64,000 bases of DNA from Cyclaneusma minus (GCA_037179335.1 JAKZHN010000007.1:1426001-1490000), one strand, 5' to 3'; shown: positions 35,391-47,234, counted from the first letter of the stretch. Translations and numbers: made by a program. The notes: generated from the sequence alone by a model not told the origin.

Positions 35391-36180
35391 AAAATCAATC
35401 CCGCCGATATCAAAGCTTAATATATTAAAAATAATTAATAAAAGCGCGGGCAATATATTATCCCAGATTTTAATTAGCTATAATTAATTAATAATTATAA
35501 AAAGCTTGCTAAATTTGGGTTTTAAATTTATACCGCTATTAATATATATTTTTAATATATTATTTAAATATATATTGGAATTGCGAGTCGGCTCTTTTTT
35601 AATATAATATATTAATATAGCGATATTTATTATAAGCTTAATTTTTTTGAATCAAATTAAAAAAGAAAATTTATCAATAAGATTTGTTTTAAAATATCAT
35701 GAGAATATAATCCGAAAATTGTATTTTTAAAGGTTTTTTATTATAAAATAAATACCGATAATTAATGCATTATATTATAATAAAATTAATTTTAGGCGAA
35801 TAGCCTTGATTATTAAAAAATAAGCTTAAAGCCCTATTAAATTTTCTATTTTAACCCAATTATAAATATTAATAAAAAATAGGTATATTTTTTAAAATTT
35901 AAAAATTAAAGCCATTATTTTAAAAAGCATATACCCGACCGTATTATTATATTTATAATATATATGCTTGCAATTTATATTATAATTAAGAAATTTATTA
36001 AGCTATAAAATATCCATTATATTTGCAAAAATAAAAAGCGCAAGGATCATATTTATAGCTAGCCTAATTTTAATTATAAATATAATTTTAAAATTAAAAA
36101 TTATAGTATACCGGTTAATAAAAGGCTGTTTTAAAAGCTTTATACCAATTATAAAAATCATAGTAAAATAATAATTTACC
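35391..36180 (+). pseudogene. Relic of an integrase-like (DDE) transposase
   Basis: No open frame survives, but one reading frame (codons starting at positions divisible by three) keeps two landmark regions about 500 bp apart. Near 35,493-35,590 it shows NYKKLAKFGF, IYTAINIYF and IYIGI. These match the core of the large integrase-like family found in fungal and other eukaryotic transposons, where Trp-His-x-Asp-Gly-Tyr-x-Lys-Leu precedes a Gly-Phe and an Ala-Ile-Asp-x-Tyr-Ser-Arg strand. Near 35,991-36,080 it shows NIHYICKNKK followed by an Asn-Tyr, matching the family's C-terminal WN-x-H-x-IR-x-Q-K-x-RP region. The intervening stops are TAA or TAG at places where Gln, Arg or Trp would be expected, so point mutation, not frameshift, destroyed it. 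This gene probably mobilised the outer TIR element. The catalytic acidic residues cannot be confirmed. Confidence 0.65.
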
Positions 36181-37608
36181 GTTTATTATAAATAAGCGCT
36201 AATAAATATTATAAATATTAATAAGTATTTTCTTAAAAAAATATTTAAATAATGTAAAAACAAGCTTGGTAAATTTAATTTAAGCTTATTTAAAAATAAT
36301 AAAGTTATTAATGTATAATCTATAAAAAATATGCAGCGCTATAAATATATTTATTATATATTGCAAAAGCTTTTTATTGCCTACTAATATAAAATTGCAA
36401 ATGCACAAAAAAAAGCTTTTTATCTAAATTAAAAAAAAGGTATTTTATTATTAATAATTTGCTGGAATTAAAGCTAAAGCAATTTATAAATAAAAACGCC
36501 GCTTTTAAAATGGAAAACATAACTGCGCTTTAATATTTAAAAACCCAATAGCTAAAAATTTTACCGGGTAAAAATAAAGCGGTAAATTTAATACCGATTA
36601 ATTTTCCAAGTGATTATTTAATTAATAGGGTTGAAAAGAATAATAAGGAATATTTAAATTTAAATTTGAATAATTGAATTTATAAATAATATATAAATAA
36701 ATAAATATATAATTATTTAAAATAATATATAATATATAATATATTAAAATCTAATTATTTAAATTTTATTATTATTATATTTGTAATTCAATATTCGCCA
36801 ATAAAATAGCAAGGGTAGCAAAACGCTTTATATATATAAATAATAGATTTTAATAAAAAAAAACATTTAATTTATTTTAATTTATACGTATAATATTATT
36901 ATTTATTTGTTTTATTTATAAATTGATTTCTTTTTCCTTTTTTTATAGTCTATTACGCTAATATAGCTAAATTAAAGTATTACATTAAGCTTAATTTTAC
37001 TAAAAAGCTTAAGCATAATCCCAAATAGCGCGCCTGCTTATATTATGGTTTTTTTAATTTTTTTAATCCGGTTTTTAGCCTAGGCCTTAACTTTTTGATA
37101 ATTTTATTAATTATTATTAAAAAAAATTGGCTTTAAATTAAACAAGCCAATTAAGGTTTTGAAAATTAATAATAATAAAGATTCTAAAGATGCTTTCGAT
37201 TTTTTTAATACGAGCGAAATAAAGTCGCCTATAAAGCAGGCTAAAAAAAGATTAAAAAGAAATCGCGAATATATTGCGTAAGCGGTTATAAAAAGGGCAA
37301 ATATAATTAAAAAGGCAAAACAAAAGAAAGAAAGAAAGAAATACCGGGGCTATTTTAAAAATCAAGCTTTTATTGCTTAAAAAAACCAAATTAAAAAAGA
37401 AAATTAAGCTTAAGGCCAATATTATACTGGTTTAAAAGGCTTATTAAAATAATGGAAAAAAAGAAATATATATTTTTGATAATAAATTTTTATTTTTATT
37501 ATTTTTATATATATTTTTATTATATATCTTTATTATATATCTTTTTTTAATTATATTTTTTAATTATATTTTTTAATTATATTTAATATTTATTTTATAA
37601 TAAAAAAA

Positions 37609-37860
37609 TTGTTATCCGCATTTGCAAATTTAATTAAAAAACTAAATAATAAAATTATTAAATATATAAAAAATAATGCGCAAAAATGCTATTTAAGCAT
37701 TAAAATTAAAAAACAAGCGCAAGAAAATAAAGTGAAAAAACGGGGTTTGCTATTTAAAAATAAACCGCTATATGTTTTTATTAGCGAAATGTTGAATTGT
37801 TTTTTTAACTATAATATTAAAGGCGTGAAAAATACTAAGCGCTTATTTTTTATTCGCTAA
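37609..37860 (+). pseudogene. Unrecognised 83-codon open frame in the AT-rich block
   Basis: An open stretch starting TTG at 37609 and ending at 37860, rich in Lys, Asn and Ile but with a non-random middle (CYLSIKIKKQAQEN, KKRGLLFKNKPLYVFISEML). It reads on the same strand as the integrase relic, about 1.4 kb downstream of it. It could be a remnant of a second transposon gene. I do not recognise the family and do not believe it is expressed. Confidence 0.35.
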
Positions 37861-39104
37861 ATTAAAATGAATCTATCCAATAATAAAAAAGATTTTTTAG
37901 TCTAAATTAAAATTACCGCTTGAAAAAAAAAGCCATTAAAATAAAACCCGATTCCGATGCAATAGATTTGGCAAAAAGAAATAAAGGTAGAAAAAAGCAA
38001 AAAAATTAAATTAAATTAAGAAAGCTTATATTTTTTATTAAGGTATATAAATTTCATTCGGCCCTAAAAAATATATTAGGAATTATATAATAAAATTAAT
38101 ATAATTTCGAGCTTAAAAGCTAAAATTAAAATAAAAAAGCTTTTTTAATTTTTTTTTATTGAAATAATTATTAATATGCAATATATTTTAGGCCGAAAAA
38201 TTAAGTATAAAAAAATTCGATAATTTATTTGAAGCAATATTTAAAATATATTGCATTTATTTTTTAGCTATATACAATTATACCCTTATATATATATATA
38301 TTATATTTATCGAAATTACCTTTTTTTAATATTTTATTTATTTTAGGATAGCTTTGCAATTACGCTTAGCAAAGGGGTTATTATTTAGAAATTTAAATTT
38401 ATTTATATAAATAATAATAATATTAATAAAATTGCTATTTTTTAATTCTTGCGTATTAAGCCCGCAATATTTTAGCCTATGCTAAAAAAATGCAATTTGC
38501 CTATTTAAAAATTGCAAATAACACTTTAAACTAATAAAATGGCATATATTAAAAAATAAAAGCATAGTGTAAAATGAAAAAGAAATAGGGGTAAATATAA
38601 AGTTTTGGTTTAATTTAACCTAAGTTTATAATTATAAATTTAATTTTATTGCTATTAATTTAAAAAGTTCCAATGCATATGATATATATTTAGCAATTTA
38701 TTTTTATTTAAAATAGCTATATATATAATATATATAATATTTTTAAGATATATTTATATATTTAAAAATATTTTATTTTAGTTTTGGTAATCGCTAATAT
38801 TAAAATAATAATATACAATATTTCTATATTTATTTTTGATTTTAAGTTTTGCTTAAATACTTAAAATAAAAAATAATATTTAAATTAATGTTTTTTTATT
38901 TTTAAAATTGGAAAGCATAGATTTTTAAATTTGGTTAAATATTAAAAGCCTAAATAGCTATAGTTTTATATTTGCGTATATATAATTAAAAAAAAAGAAA
39001 ATTCTCTAAAACTGTTTTTATGCGTATATTATTTTATTTTTAATATAAAGCTGCCAAATTTTTATAATAGCGCGTTTATAATATATTATTTATCCTTATT
39101 TAAA

Positions 39105-39536
39105 TTGCCAATATTTTTAATATATAATAAAATAGGTTTTTTATTATATTATTTATTTATTAGTATAAAGGCTAATAATCCTATTATCACTAATAATAAA
39201 AATAATAACAATTATAATTTTTTAAATAATAGCCTTTTTTCGCTTTATACAATTGCTATATTATTAAAAAAAGCCGCTGCTTTAAATGCTAAAGCGCTAA
39301 TTATAGCCGTAATTATAGCTATATTTATAGGCCTTTTAATTGCAAGCCTTTTTATTATAAATATTGGCTGCTTTTTATTTAGGTATATTGCTTTTATATA
39401 TAAAAATGCAAATCCCTTAATTGCAAGCCTTTTAATTATATACGCCGGCCGCTTTTATATTGCTTTATATAAAAATACAGATTTTTTAATTACAGGCCCT
39501 TTAATTATAGGCCCTTTAATTGAAAGGCTATTATAG
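39105..39536 (+). other. 143-codon open frame made of hydrophobic repeats, probably spurious
   Basis: This frame survives among dense stops because the underlying DNA is a degenerate repeat: words like CCTTTTAATTGCAAGCC, GCCGGCCGCTTTTATATTGC and TATATAAAAATGCAGATT recur between about 39,330 and 39,570. Its product is almost only Ile, Leu, Ala and Phe. I treat it as a repeat region, not a gene. Confidence 0.5.
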
Positions 39537-42179
39537 CCGTCTTTTTATATAAAAACGCAGATTCCTTAATTACCGTAAATTTATTTATTGCAAATACTTT
39601 TATTAAAGCTTATTTAATTAAATATTATACTATTATTTTATATATAATTATTAAAAACTAATGGTTTAAAAATAATATATTTATAATAGGTTTGCAATTA
39701 AATATTAGTAAATATATATAAATATTTATTAATTCTTTACCGTATAAACTAATATGCTTTTTTTATCAAAAACGGATTTTTAAAAAGCTTTAAAAACCTT
39801 ATAAAAAATATCCTTATACTAATAGTTATTTTCTACGACTATAAATTTAATAATTTTACCATTATTATATTTTTTAATAATTTTATATTTTATTATTTAA
39901 ATATTCAAAATATTTAAATAATTGCTTTGCTTTTAATTATTTTTTTAATGATTTTATTTAAAACAAATTTATTAAAATTATTAAATGCTTTTTTAAATAT
40001 TACGGCCGCTATCGTTTATTTTCGGGGAAAAAATAGTATTTTATTTAAAATAAATTAGCCTTTTATTATATTATTATTATGGAAAACAAAAAGGGAAAAA
40101 AATGGCTTAAAAGCTTAATAGCAATAATAACGAGAAAGCTATTAGAAATAATAATATCGACGGCTATATTGCTGCTATTACCGCTATTACTAAAAAGGCA
40201 GGTAAAGGTATTGGGAAAGGGAAAAAAAGGGCCAATAGCCTTGGCGATATAAGCAAGGCCATTGTTATTATGATTTTTATTATTAAAAATATTGCTAATA
40301 GCGAGGAAGAATTTGCTTTAATATTTGCGGTAAAGCAAATATATAAAAAAAAGGCCTTTAAAACCAAGGCTGGCCCTTTAATTATACCTAGCAAATAAAA
40401 AGCAAAAATATATTTAAATATGCTTATTATTTATATACATTACAATTATTAAAGATACGCTAATTTAGTATTTTATTGCTTATTTTAAATATTCTTTTTT
40501 TAAATTAACCGCGGAATTAATAAAAATTAAAAAATTCCAAAAAACGAAAACGGTATAAGTATTTTAAGCGATAAAAGGTTAAATTTTTAATTTTATAACA
40601 AGTTTTGCGCAAGCGAGAACAAATTAATGGCTAAAAGCCAGCTACAAAAATTAAGAAATATAGCTAAAATAATAAATGGATTTATTTATAATTAAAAATT
40701 AAAAATTATTGCCGGTTAATTAATTTTTTTCTTTTTACTATATTGCTTTTGATATTTATTATTATATATATTGCCTATATTCTTTACAAATTTTTATTAG
40801 TTTTTATTTGCTATAATTCAAGTTTTATAATATATTAATTGCATATATTATAATATTTTAAAATATACGAATTTGCATTATATATTATTTTAGCGAATTA
40901 ATTATTGTTTTTTGTTAGGGCTTATTTAAATAGCTACTTTAATATTTTCCAAAAGCATTTAATACGTACATTTATATTGCTGCTTCCATTATAGCTGCTT
41001 TGCTTCCATTAGCTGTTTTATATACTATTTTGTATATTATTTTATATGCCCCTTTTTTATTCTTATTGCTATTTATTTTCAATATTTTAATATTATTTAT
41101 TATTGCTTATTTTAGGATAATATTGCTTTTTATTTAAATATACAATAATTTTTGCTTTTGCTAAATTTTTATTTTAATTAACAATTTTTGCCTTTGCCGA
41201 ATTTTTACTTTAATTAACAATATTTAATTTTTATTAAATCGCTATTTTAATTAACGATATTTAATTCTCATTAAATATTTTTAATAGCTATTTTTTAATA
41301 ATTTTAAATATATCCTTATTGCTTTTATAGTAACTAATTTATTTTATTAGCCCATTATTTCCAATTTGCCCAATTTGGTTTCAAATTTTTTAATAACCCT
41401 TTATTTAATAAGGAGAAGTTTTTTACAAATTGGTAATAAAGGGTAAAAATGGGCATTTTATTATTTTAAAATGAATAAAGCCTGGATTTAATTGGATAAA
41501 TGCCGGAAAAAATAATATTTAACCTAATGGATTTTTTAAACTTATATATATAAAATGCTTAATTATAAAAACAATACTAAAATGGTTATTAAAACCAATA
41601 AATTATAATATATAAAATAATGCTATTTTCTATATTTATAATATTGAGGTTTTATATTAGCTATTTTATATTTTATATTTTATATAAAAATTTTGTAAAT
41701 TTTAAAACAATTTTAATAATTGTTTTTTTTAAAACAAATTCTACATATTTAATTATTAATTTATAAATAATGCATTAATTTATTTTTTATTATATTGGTG
41801 CATATTGGAATATAAATAATTATATACTATTATATAAATATCCTATATTACCTTTAACGTGCAATTTTAAAAATAATATTAACCCTTTATAAATAATTTA
41901 AAAAAAAATCTAAAATTTATAGCTATAATGATAGGGCTTTTGTTTAATTTATAAATTTTTTAAAATAAAAATATAAAAATATAAAGGCAATAAAATTATT
42001 TTACAATTTTGGAAAAAAAAATTGGTACGAATTTTATATTAAAGTTTAAATTTAAATTATTTATGCTTTAAAGCCGGCTATACGCTATTTTAAATTATAA
42101 TATTATTTTTAAATTATAAAAAATTGCTTAAACCATTAGTTCTTTTTGTTTTTGCTTTTAGGATATTTATAATTTCCAA

Positions 42180-42375
42180 ATATATATAAAAAAGCTCCTC
42201 TTTAGCGTGTATTATCGCTGGCCCCTTTACTATAACCTGCTTCTTAATAGCCGGCTTTTTAAATATCGGCTTCTCGCCCTTTTTTTTAGCCTATAATATT
42301 GCTAGGCCTTTTATTATAGCCTATTATTTAATCGCCGGCTTTTTAAATGCTTTTTTAAGCCTAGAAAATTATCGA
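42180..42375. repeat. Degenerate low-complexity repeat (GCCGGCTTTTTAAAT units)
   Basis: Units containing AATAGCCGGCTTTTTAAATATCGG and AATCGCCGGCTTTTTAAATGC recur with TATTATAGCC spacers. On the minus strand they would read as short Lys-Pro-Ala repeats (KKPAI). They may be a relic of a disordered segment of a transposon protein. Confidence 0.4.
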
Positions 42376-44499
42376 CCTAATAATTTTTTTTAAATATTCC
42401 CGAATTCTTAGCATTGCGGCTATACTTTTTTTTCTGCCCCGTTAACGCTTATTAGCTTCCTTTTTTTAAGCTATATTCTAATTGCATAAAGGCTTATATT
42501 AATATTTATTTCCGAATTTTTTATATTAGCTTTTAAGCCTTTTATATTAAAATTTATATTAAAATTCATACTAAAGCCTTTTATATCGAAAATTACGCTA
42601 AAACGCTTTTATTTTGGTTTTTATATAAATAGCTAATTTTTATTGCTTAAAATTTTTGGTATTAACATATATTATAAGAATTTCGGCTAATTTTTTACAA
42701 AATTAATAAGCTTTTATAAAAGGCAATAAAATCAAGCTATTAAAATGCCAAAGCGATAATAAAATTATAAAGGAAATAAAAATAATTTTAATATTAGTAA
42801 ATAAATAAAACATATTTTAAAGCTGGATAATTAATAATACTAAAAAAGCGGCTATAAAAGGATTGGCGTTAATTAAGGCTAAAAAAATTCTTTTATTAAA
42901 TTTAAAGCTGATTATTATAATTATTAATATAGGATTATTTAAATTATTAAATAAATTAGGAATTTAAAGCTATAAATTTTAATATAATTTTAATTTTAAA
43001 TAATATTTTTGCTTATAATATTTTTATTATTAATTTTTTAAATTAAATAGAAAATTTAAGAAAAATTTAAAAAAAAAATAGAAAAAAAAATTAAGGAAAT
43101 AGCTGTAATATTAAATGCTTTAGGGTTTATATATAATAATTTAATGCCAAAAAAAATTATATTATATTGAAAATTAATATTAAATTTATTTATTTTTATT
43201 TTATAATTATATATATTATAAATTTTTATATTTTTATTAATTTAAGAAAGTTTTTATATAGCTAGGTAAGCTATTATATATAATAACCCTTGGTGGCTAA
43301 TCAAAAAAAAAATTAATTGATGTTTTTAAATTTAAAAAGAAAATTAATAATATTTATAATTAACAATAGGGAGAATTTATTTATATTATAAATTAATTAT
43401 TATTAAATTATAAAATTAATAACAACGTTAACGGCCCGCAAAACGGTGCGCAATTTTGGTATTGGCTATTGGGTTTATAAAAAAGCGGCGGCGGTATTTT
43501 AGCTTGGGCTTAAGCTTGCGTAAAATAAAAAAGCGAAAATTTTTAAACTGGGCTTTTTTACCATTTATTATTAATTGGGTAATTTGCTTATATTTGCCAA
43601 TTGGCTGAAAAAAAATAAAAAAAGGATTTCTTTTTTAGGATTTATTAAAGCTAGTAAAAATTGCAATTTTTTTTAAAAAAATAGCGCCCGGCGCGGTAAT
43701 TTAATATATATTGGCTATAGGTATTATTGGCTAATTTATTAAAATAATATTTTATAAAAAAGCAATAGCGCATTATATAGCATTATTTATATATATTTTA
43801 ATTAATTTTATTCCAGCCTTGAATAATAATAGCTTGCGTTATTTATAAATTAAATAAATTTAAATAGCCTATTTAATTAGCCAAATATTAATTGGCTTTA
43901 TTATATTAAAGCGGTTGCTAAAATTAAGCCTTAAATATAATTCAATCCAATTTAAAATTATAAAGCGGCGATGCTTATATTAAAAGTAAATATAGGCGCG
44001 GAAATTATTGCCGGCAATTTACATTATTTAAATAAGGTTTGGGCGTAATTATTAGCGCAAAGCCTTAAAATCGGATTTGGGATTTTCGAAAAATTTTCGG
44101 GGCTGTTTTTTTTTTCGTTTTGGTTTTCTTTGTTTTTCAATTGCTTAAAACGCTTGAACGAAAATATTAAAAATAAAAAGGAAAAGCTGGGAATTAGGAT
44201 TTATAAAATAATTAATTAAAGCATTAATTTAAAGGAAATTGGTTTAATTTTTTTATAATTTTTAATATTAGCGGATATATTTTTCTCTAGAAAAAAAATT
44301 AATGGCTTATTGGTATTAATATGTATTGCAATTTAAAAATAAATTTAAAAAATCGCTTAAAAATCATTATTAAAGCTATTTATTTATTTGTGTTTTTATT
44401 TATATTATAATTTAATGCTTAAAGCAGCAAAATCTTAGCCAGTTGCGCGAAAATATTGGAAATTGCGCATTACCAGTATTTGTTTTGCGTATATTATAT

Positions 44500-44687
44500 A
44501 GTATATATTATATAAAAATAATTATAAAAAATTAAAGCCCTTAATTAGCTGGTTTTAATAGTATATTGCTGGTATTTTATAGTATATTGAGTATAATAAT
44601 TTAAAGCTTTAAAATAGAAATGCGATTTCTGGTATTTGCGATTTTGAGTTTTCGATTTCTGAATAAACTCCGTTAAAAGCCGCCGTA
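44500..44687 (-). repeat. Right terminal inverted repeat
   Basis: About 188 bp, the inverted partner of 26964-27150, ending GCCGCCGTA at 44687. A short peptide frame crosses both copies (SEIENSKS, PEIAFL), which shows that the repeat, not a gene, explains the open frames at both borders. Confidence 0.85.
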
Positions 44688-44692
44688 GTGAG
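44688..44692. repeat. Target-site duplication GTGAG (right)
   Basis: GTGAG follows the right TIR directly and repeats the five bases before the left TIR (26959-26963). Confidence 0.75.
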
Positions 44693-45621
44693 TTTTAATT
44701 TGTCTTCTTCGCAAAGGCGGGGAACTGCTGCACGCAAGGCGGAGCCGCCAAATGCTTGCAGTTCATCGTCGGAGCATGCTTTATTTAGGCCATATGGACT
44801 TCCTTTTGTGTATTTGAAGACGGCCAAATTACATGTAAGGCTTGGCAAAATAATATCTTCTTATTTTCTTTCTGAAACCGAGACATTCGCACGCGAGCGA
44901 GAGACCAACGAAACTCTCCGAATCGCCAACCTAAGCTTCAATTTGCTTCGAAATGCTAAATACCTGTAAGCCAACGGCTGCAGGCACCGGCAGCGACCAC
45001 CCGTTCGCATGATCAACTCAATTGAAACTCAACTCAAGAATCAAGGATTCAACAACACGTGTGCAAGTCTTGGTATACCCAGCCAAGAAGAGCTTCCCAG
45101 CTGCAAGACTTACACTGGACCCTTCGGTTCCGATTTAAGCTTCATAGACGGAGTGTCATCAAAGCAAGGAGATATACAGGCTGTGATAGGCGAAGCAACT
45201 TTTACATAGTACGTTGCACCGTGTGCTTGACATTTGCCGAAAAGCTTCCTGTTCGCCAATCAAGTGAACTGGACGGTCTTTTGCCAGTCTTCCAACTGGT
45301 GCGTCTACACGCCCTCAAGGTCTCTCAAGCTTCTATGCAGACTTAAATGCACAAAAGGCTGCAGCACTAGCTCATCACTACTAAATCATCGATTCATCAA
45401 TATCAAGAACCTCCAAACGCCGTCTCTACAAAACCCAGGTTCCTTCAACACAACAACAGTCGTCGGATAACGGCACTATTCCAGACTCCAGTTGCGAAAC
45501 TCCCCTCCAACAAACCACATCCACCCCCAACCAAACGCACACCATCCTTAGCTTTCCACTCTGCAAGTACCCCGCCGGATCTTCAACGTGCCAAACTCAA
45601 AACCCCGACCAGCTGTAAAGA

Positions 45622-45725
45622 AATGGTGAAAACAGCCGGGTCCCGAAGGACAGAATTGATTCTCACTATCTGATAGATATACACTCATCATGTGTCCTGC
45701 ACCGTCAGTGCACCCTCAGTCCACC
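45622..45725 (+). repeat. Dispersed repeat, copy 1
   Basis: About 100 bp beginning AAATGGTGAAAACAGCCGGG and ending GTCAGTGCACCCTCA. Two more copies in the same orientation lie at 46,147 and 50,317. Copies 1 and 3 are the best preserved. There are no clear inverted ends, so it may be a MITE, a SINE-like unit or a solo fragment of a larger element. Confidence 0.75.
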
Positions 45726-45867
45726 CCCTTATCAGACAGGCTAATTAAGGTACCAGGCAGCCGTCTCCTTACAGATTATAGCAGCCCTTTATGTCCCTGT
45801 AGAGCAGCCCTGCCAAATGCCTTTTTTACTGGGTTTTAAAATGCACTACCATCTGGCTAACTAATTA

Positions 45868-45930
45868 AAAAGTGTATTATTAAAGTGACAAAACACCAGG
45901 GTATATTATTAAAGTAACAAAATACCGCGC
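45868..45930. repeat. Two-unit tandem duplication
   Basis: GTGTATTATTAAAGTGACAA followed by AACACCAGGG is repeated at once as TATATTATTAAAGTAACAAA followed by ATACCGCG, a period of about 29-30 bases. The second unit carries G-to-A and C-to-T changes. A further ATTAAAGTAATTC occurs near 46,063. Confidence 0.45.
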
Positions 45931-46146
45931 AGTCCATTAGGCAGGTTTACCCTTTTTTTTATGAAAGGCATACTATAAGGCTGTTTCCATAAGCTGCCTT
46001 GGGCTCCAAAATCCAAAAATCTTGGACCTGTTGGGATTCAAACCCTGAATGTACTAAATTTATTAAAGTAATTCTTAATTAGAAATACTCTATGGAACAA
46101 TGCACCGGCTAGCTTCCCTCGTAATAACCACCAAATATAAAGCAAT

Positions 46147-46245
46147 AGTAAAAACAGCCGGGTCCCAAAAACAGAATTAATTCTCACTATTTGATAGATA
46201 TACACTCCTCATGTGTCCTGCACCGTCAGTGCACCCTCACCAGCG
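46147..46245 (+). repeat. Dispersed repeat, copy 2 (RIP-altered)
   Basis: Same unit as 45,622, but with transitions: GTAAAAACAGCC for GTGAAAACAGCC, CCCAAAAACAG for CCCGAAGGACAG, TTAATTC for TTGATTC, CTATTTG for CTATCTG. All are G-to-A or C-to-T apart from a small deletion, as expected from RIP. Confidence 0.75.
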
Positions 46246-47180
46246 ACCACCTGGCATATGTCGAGACTAAAAAACATCGCACTACCCTCCTAGTCTTAAG
46301 CTACCGCTAGCTACCAGCTGCTAACAGTGGTTCTAACGGCTAGCAGCCGCCATGTAACGGCTCGAAGCTCCAATGTTCCTTCGAGCTTCCACATGAGCCG
46401 CATTCGCCTCGCCTCAAGCCGAGGTTGGCTGTCAAACTGACGATTGTCGTATCAGTGAGTCCAATATTACAGTGTAATGAAGGGTCCAATAACCCTACGA
46501 TAGCAAGGTGCAATTGGCCGAATTAAAGCAGTCCTTCCTCCCACGTGGGCTTTACGCAATATGAGACCATGTTCAAGAACCTACCGAGAACACATCTCCA
46601 GCCAAAGACAAACTCTTCTTCTCAAAGCTTCAGAAATTGTGTGTTTCGGGGTTGAGATAGATCCAAGAGATGCTGAGACGGTGCAAGTTTTTGTTCACCC
46701 AATGCGAAAACGTAGGCAAATCTACATCCAATTGGCCTCTTTCAATGAAACTCAAACTAGTGTTTGGGCATTTGACCACCCTCAACATCAAAGCCTCTCT
46801 AGGCCTTTTGCAGCACGTCGCTCAAAAGTGCCCTTGAGATACCTATTCTTTATTTCGTATAAATATCCTCGTTGTCAATTCGAAAATACACAAATAAAAA
46901 CGTCTTCTATGGCCTAATGGCGTGGCGTCTCACTAGTCACTCTCAAGCTCAAGGTCACAGGATCCTTTTCTAGTGTCCTACTCTTTCGAGATACAGGCCA
47001 CGAGGTTGTTTTCAGCATAACGACTGTTTCGGGAAACACTCCACTGCACCCACAGCTGCACTGATGGCCGCTGCTATGGCGGACTTTTTTTTTTACATTC
47101 ATCCAAGGGGAACAAGAACTGGCACAGAGGCTAGAGGGAAAGGGGCTCATCCATCCATCTTAATCCACGAGTTCTTGACT

Positions 47181-47234
47181 GTCACTCTGAGTGACCCACG
47201 TGTGTGATTCTCGCCCATCTTCATCAAGATGGGC
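47181..47234. repeat. Two adjacent perfect palindromes
   Basis: GTCACTC-T-GAGTGAC occupies 47181-47195, and GCCCATCTT-CATC-AAGATGGGC occupies 47213-47234, with ACCCACGTGTGTG between them. Both are perfect. They could be a regulatory cluster or the scar of an old insertion. No adjacent gene is evident. Confidence 0.5.

Larger units (their letters stand above)
26964..44687. mobile_element. RIP-degraded integrase-type DNA transposon with long TIRs (17.7 kb with nested insertion)
   Basis: The whole AT-rich block behaves as one inserted unit. Its first and last roughly 187 bases are inverted copies of each other, both starting TACGGCGGCTTTTA, and it is flanked by the direct repeat GTGAG. It contains the relic of an integrase-like DDE transposase at about 35.4-36.2 kb and a nested Copia element at about 29.0-34.5 kb. 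Without the Copia, the outer element is about 12.2 kb. Long TIRs, large size and a 5-bp duplication fit integrase-carrying DNA transposons (Polinton/Maverick or Ginger-like groups). The exact family is open, since no polymerase, ATPase or capsid relic could be read. Almost all C and G outside a few spots have been lost, and frames are full of TAA/TAG/TGA, as after heavy RIP. Confidence 0.78.

Noticed and set aside
26964..44687. Centromere or mitochondrial insertion as the explanation for the AT-rich block
   Set aside because: Terminal inverted repeats, a target-site duplication, a nested LTR element and integrase and reverse transcriptase relics explain it better. No mitochondrial genes are readable. 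A centromeric role cannot be excluded from sequence alone but is not needed.
44609..44848. Minus-strand open frame of 79 codons at the right border
   Set aside because: It begins in flanking DNA and ends in the TIR, so it is a border artefact.
46020..46115. Possible minus-strand tRNA (a GGTTTGAATCC box-B-like word with a TAGCCGGTGC box-A-like word)
   Set aside because: The acceptor stem cannot be paired, the T stem has a mismatch and the spacing is irregular. It could be a RIP-damaged tRNA or chance.
46561..46917. 118-codon open frame in the spacer right of the island
   Set aside because: No domain, no splice partners and no composition difference; I cannot support it as a gene.
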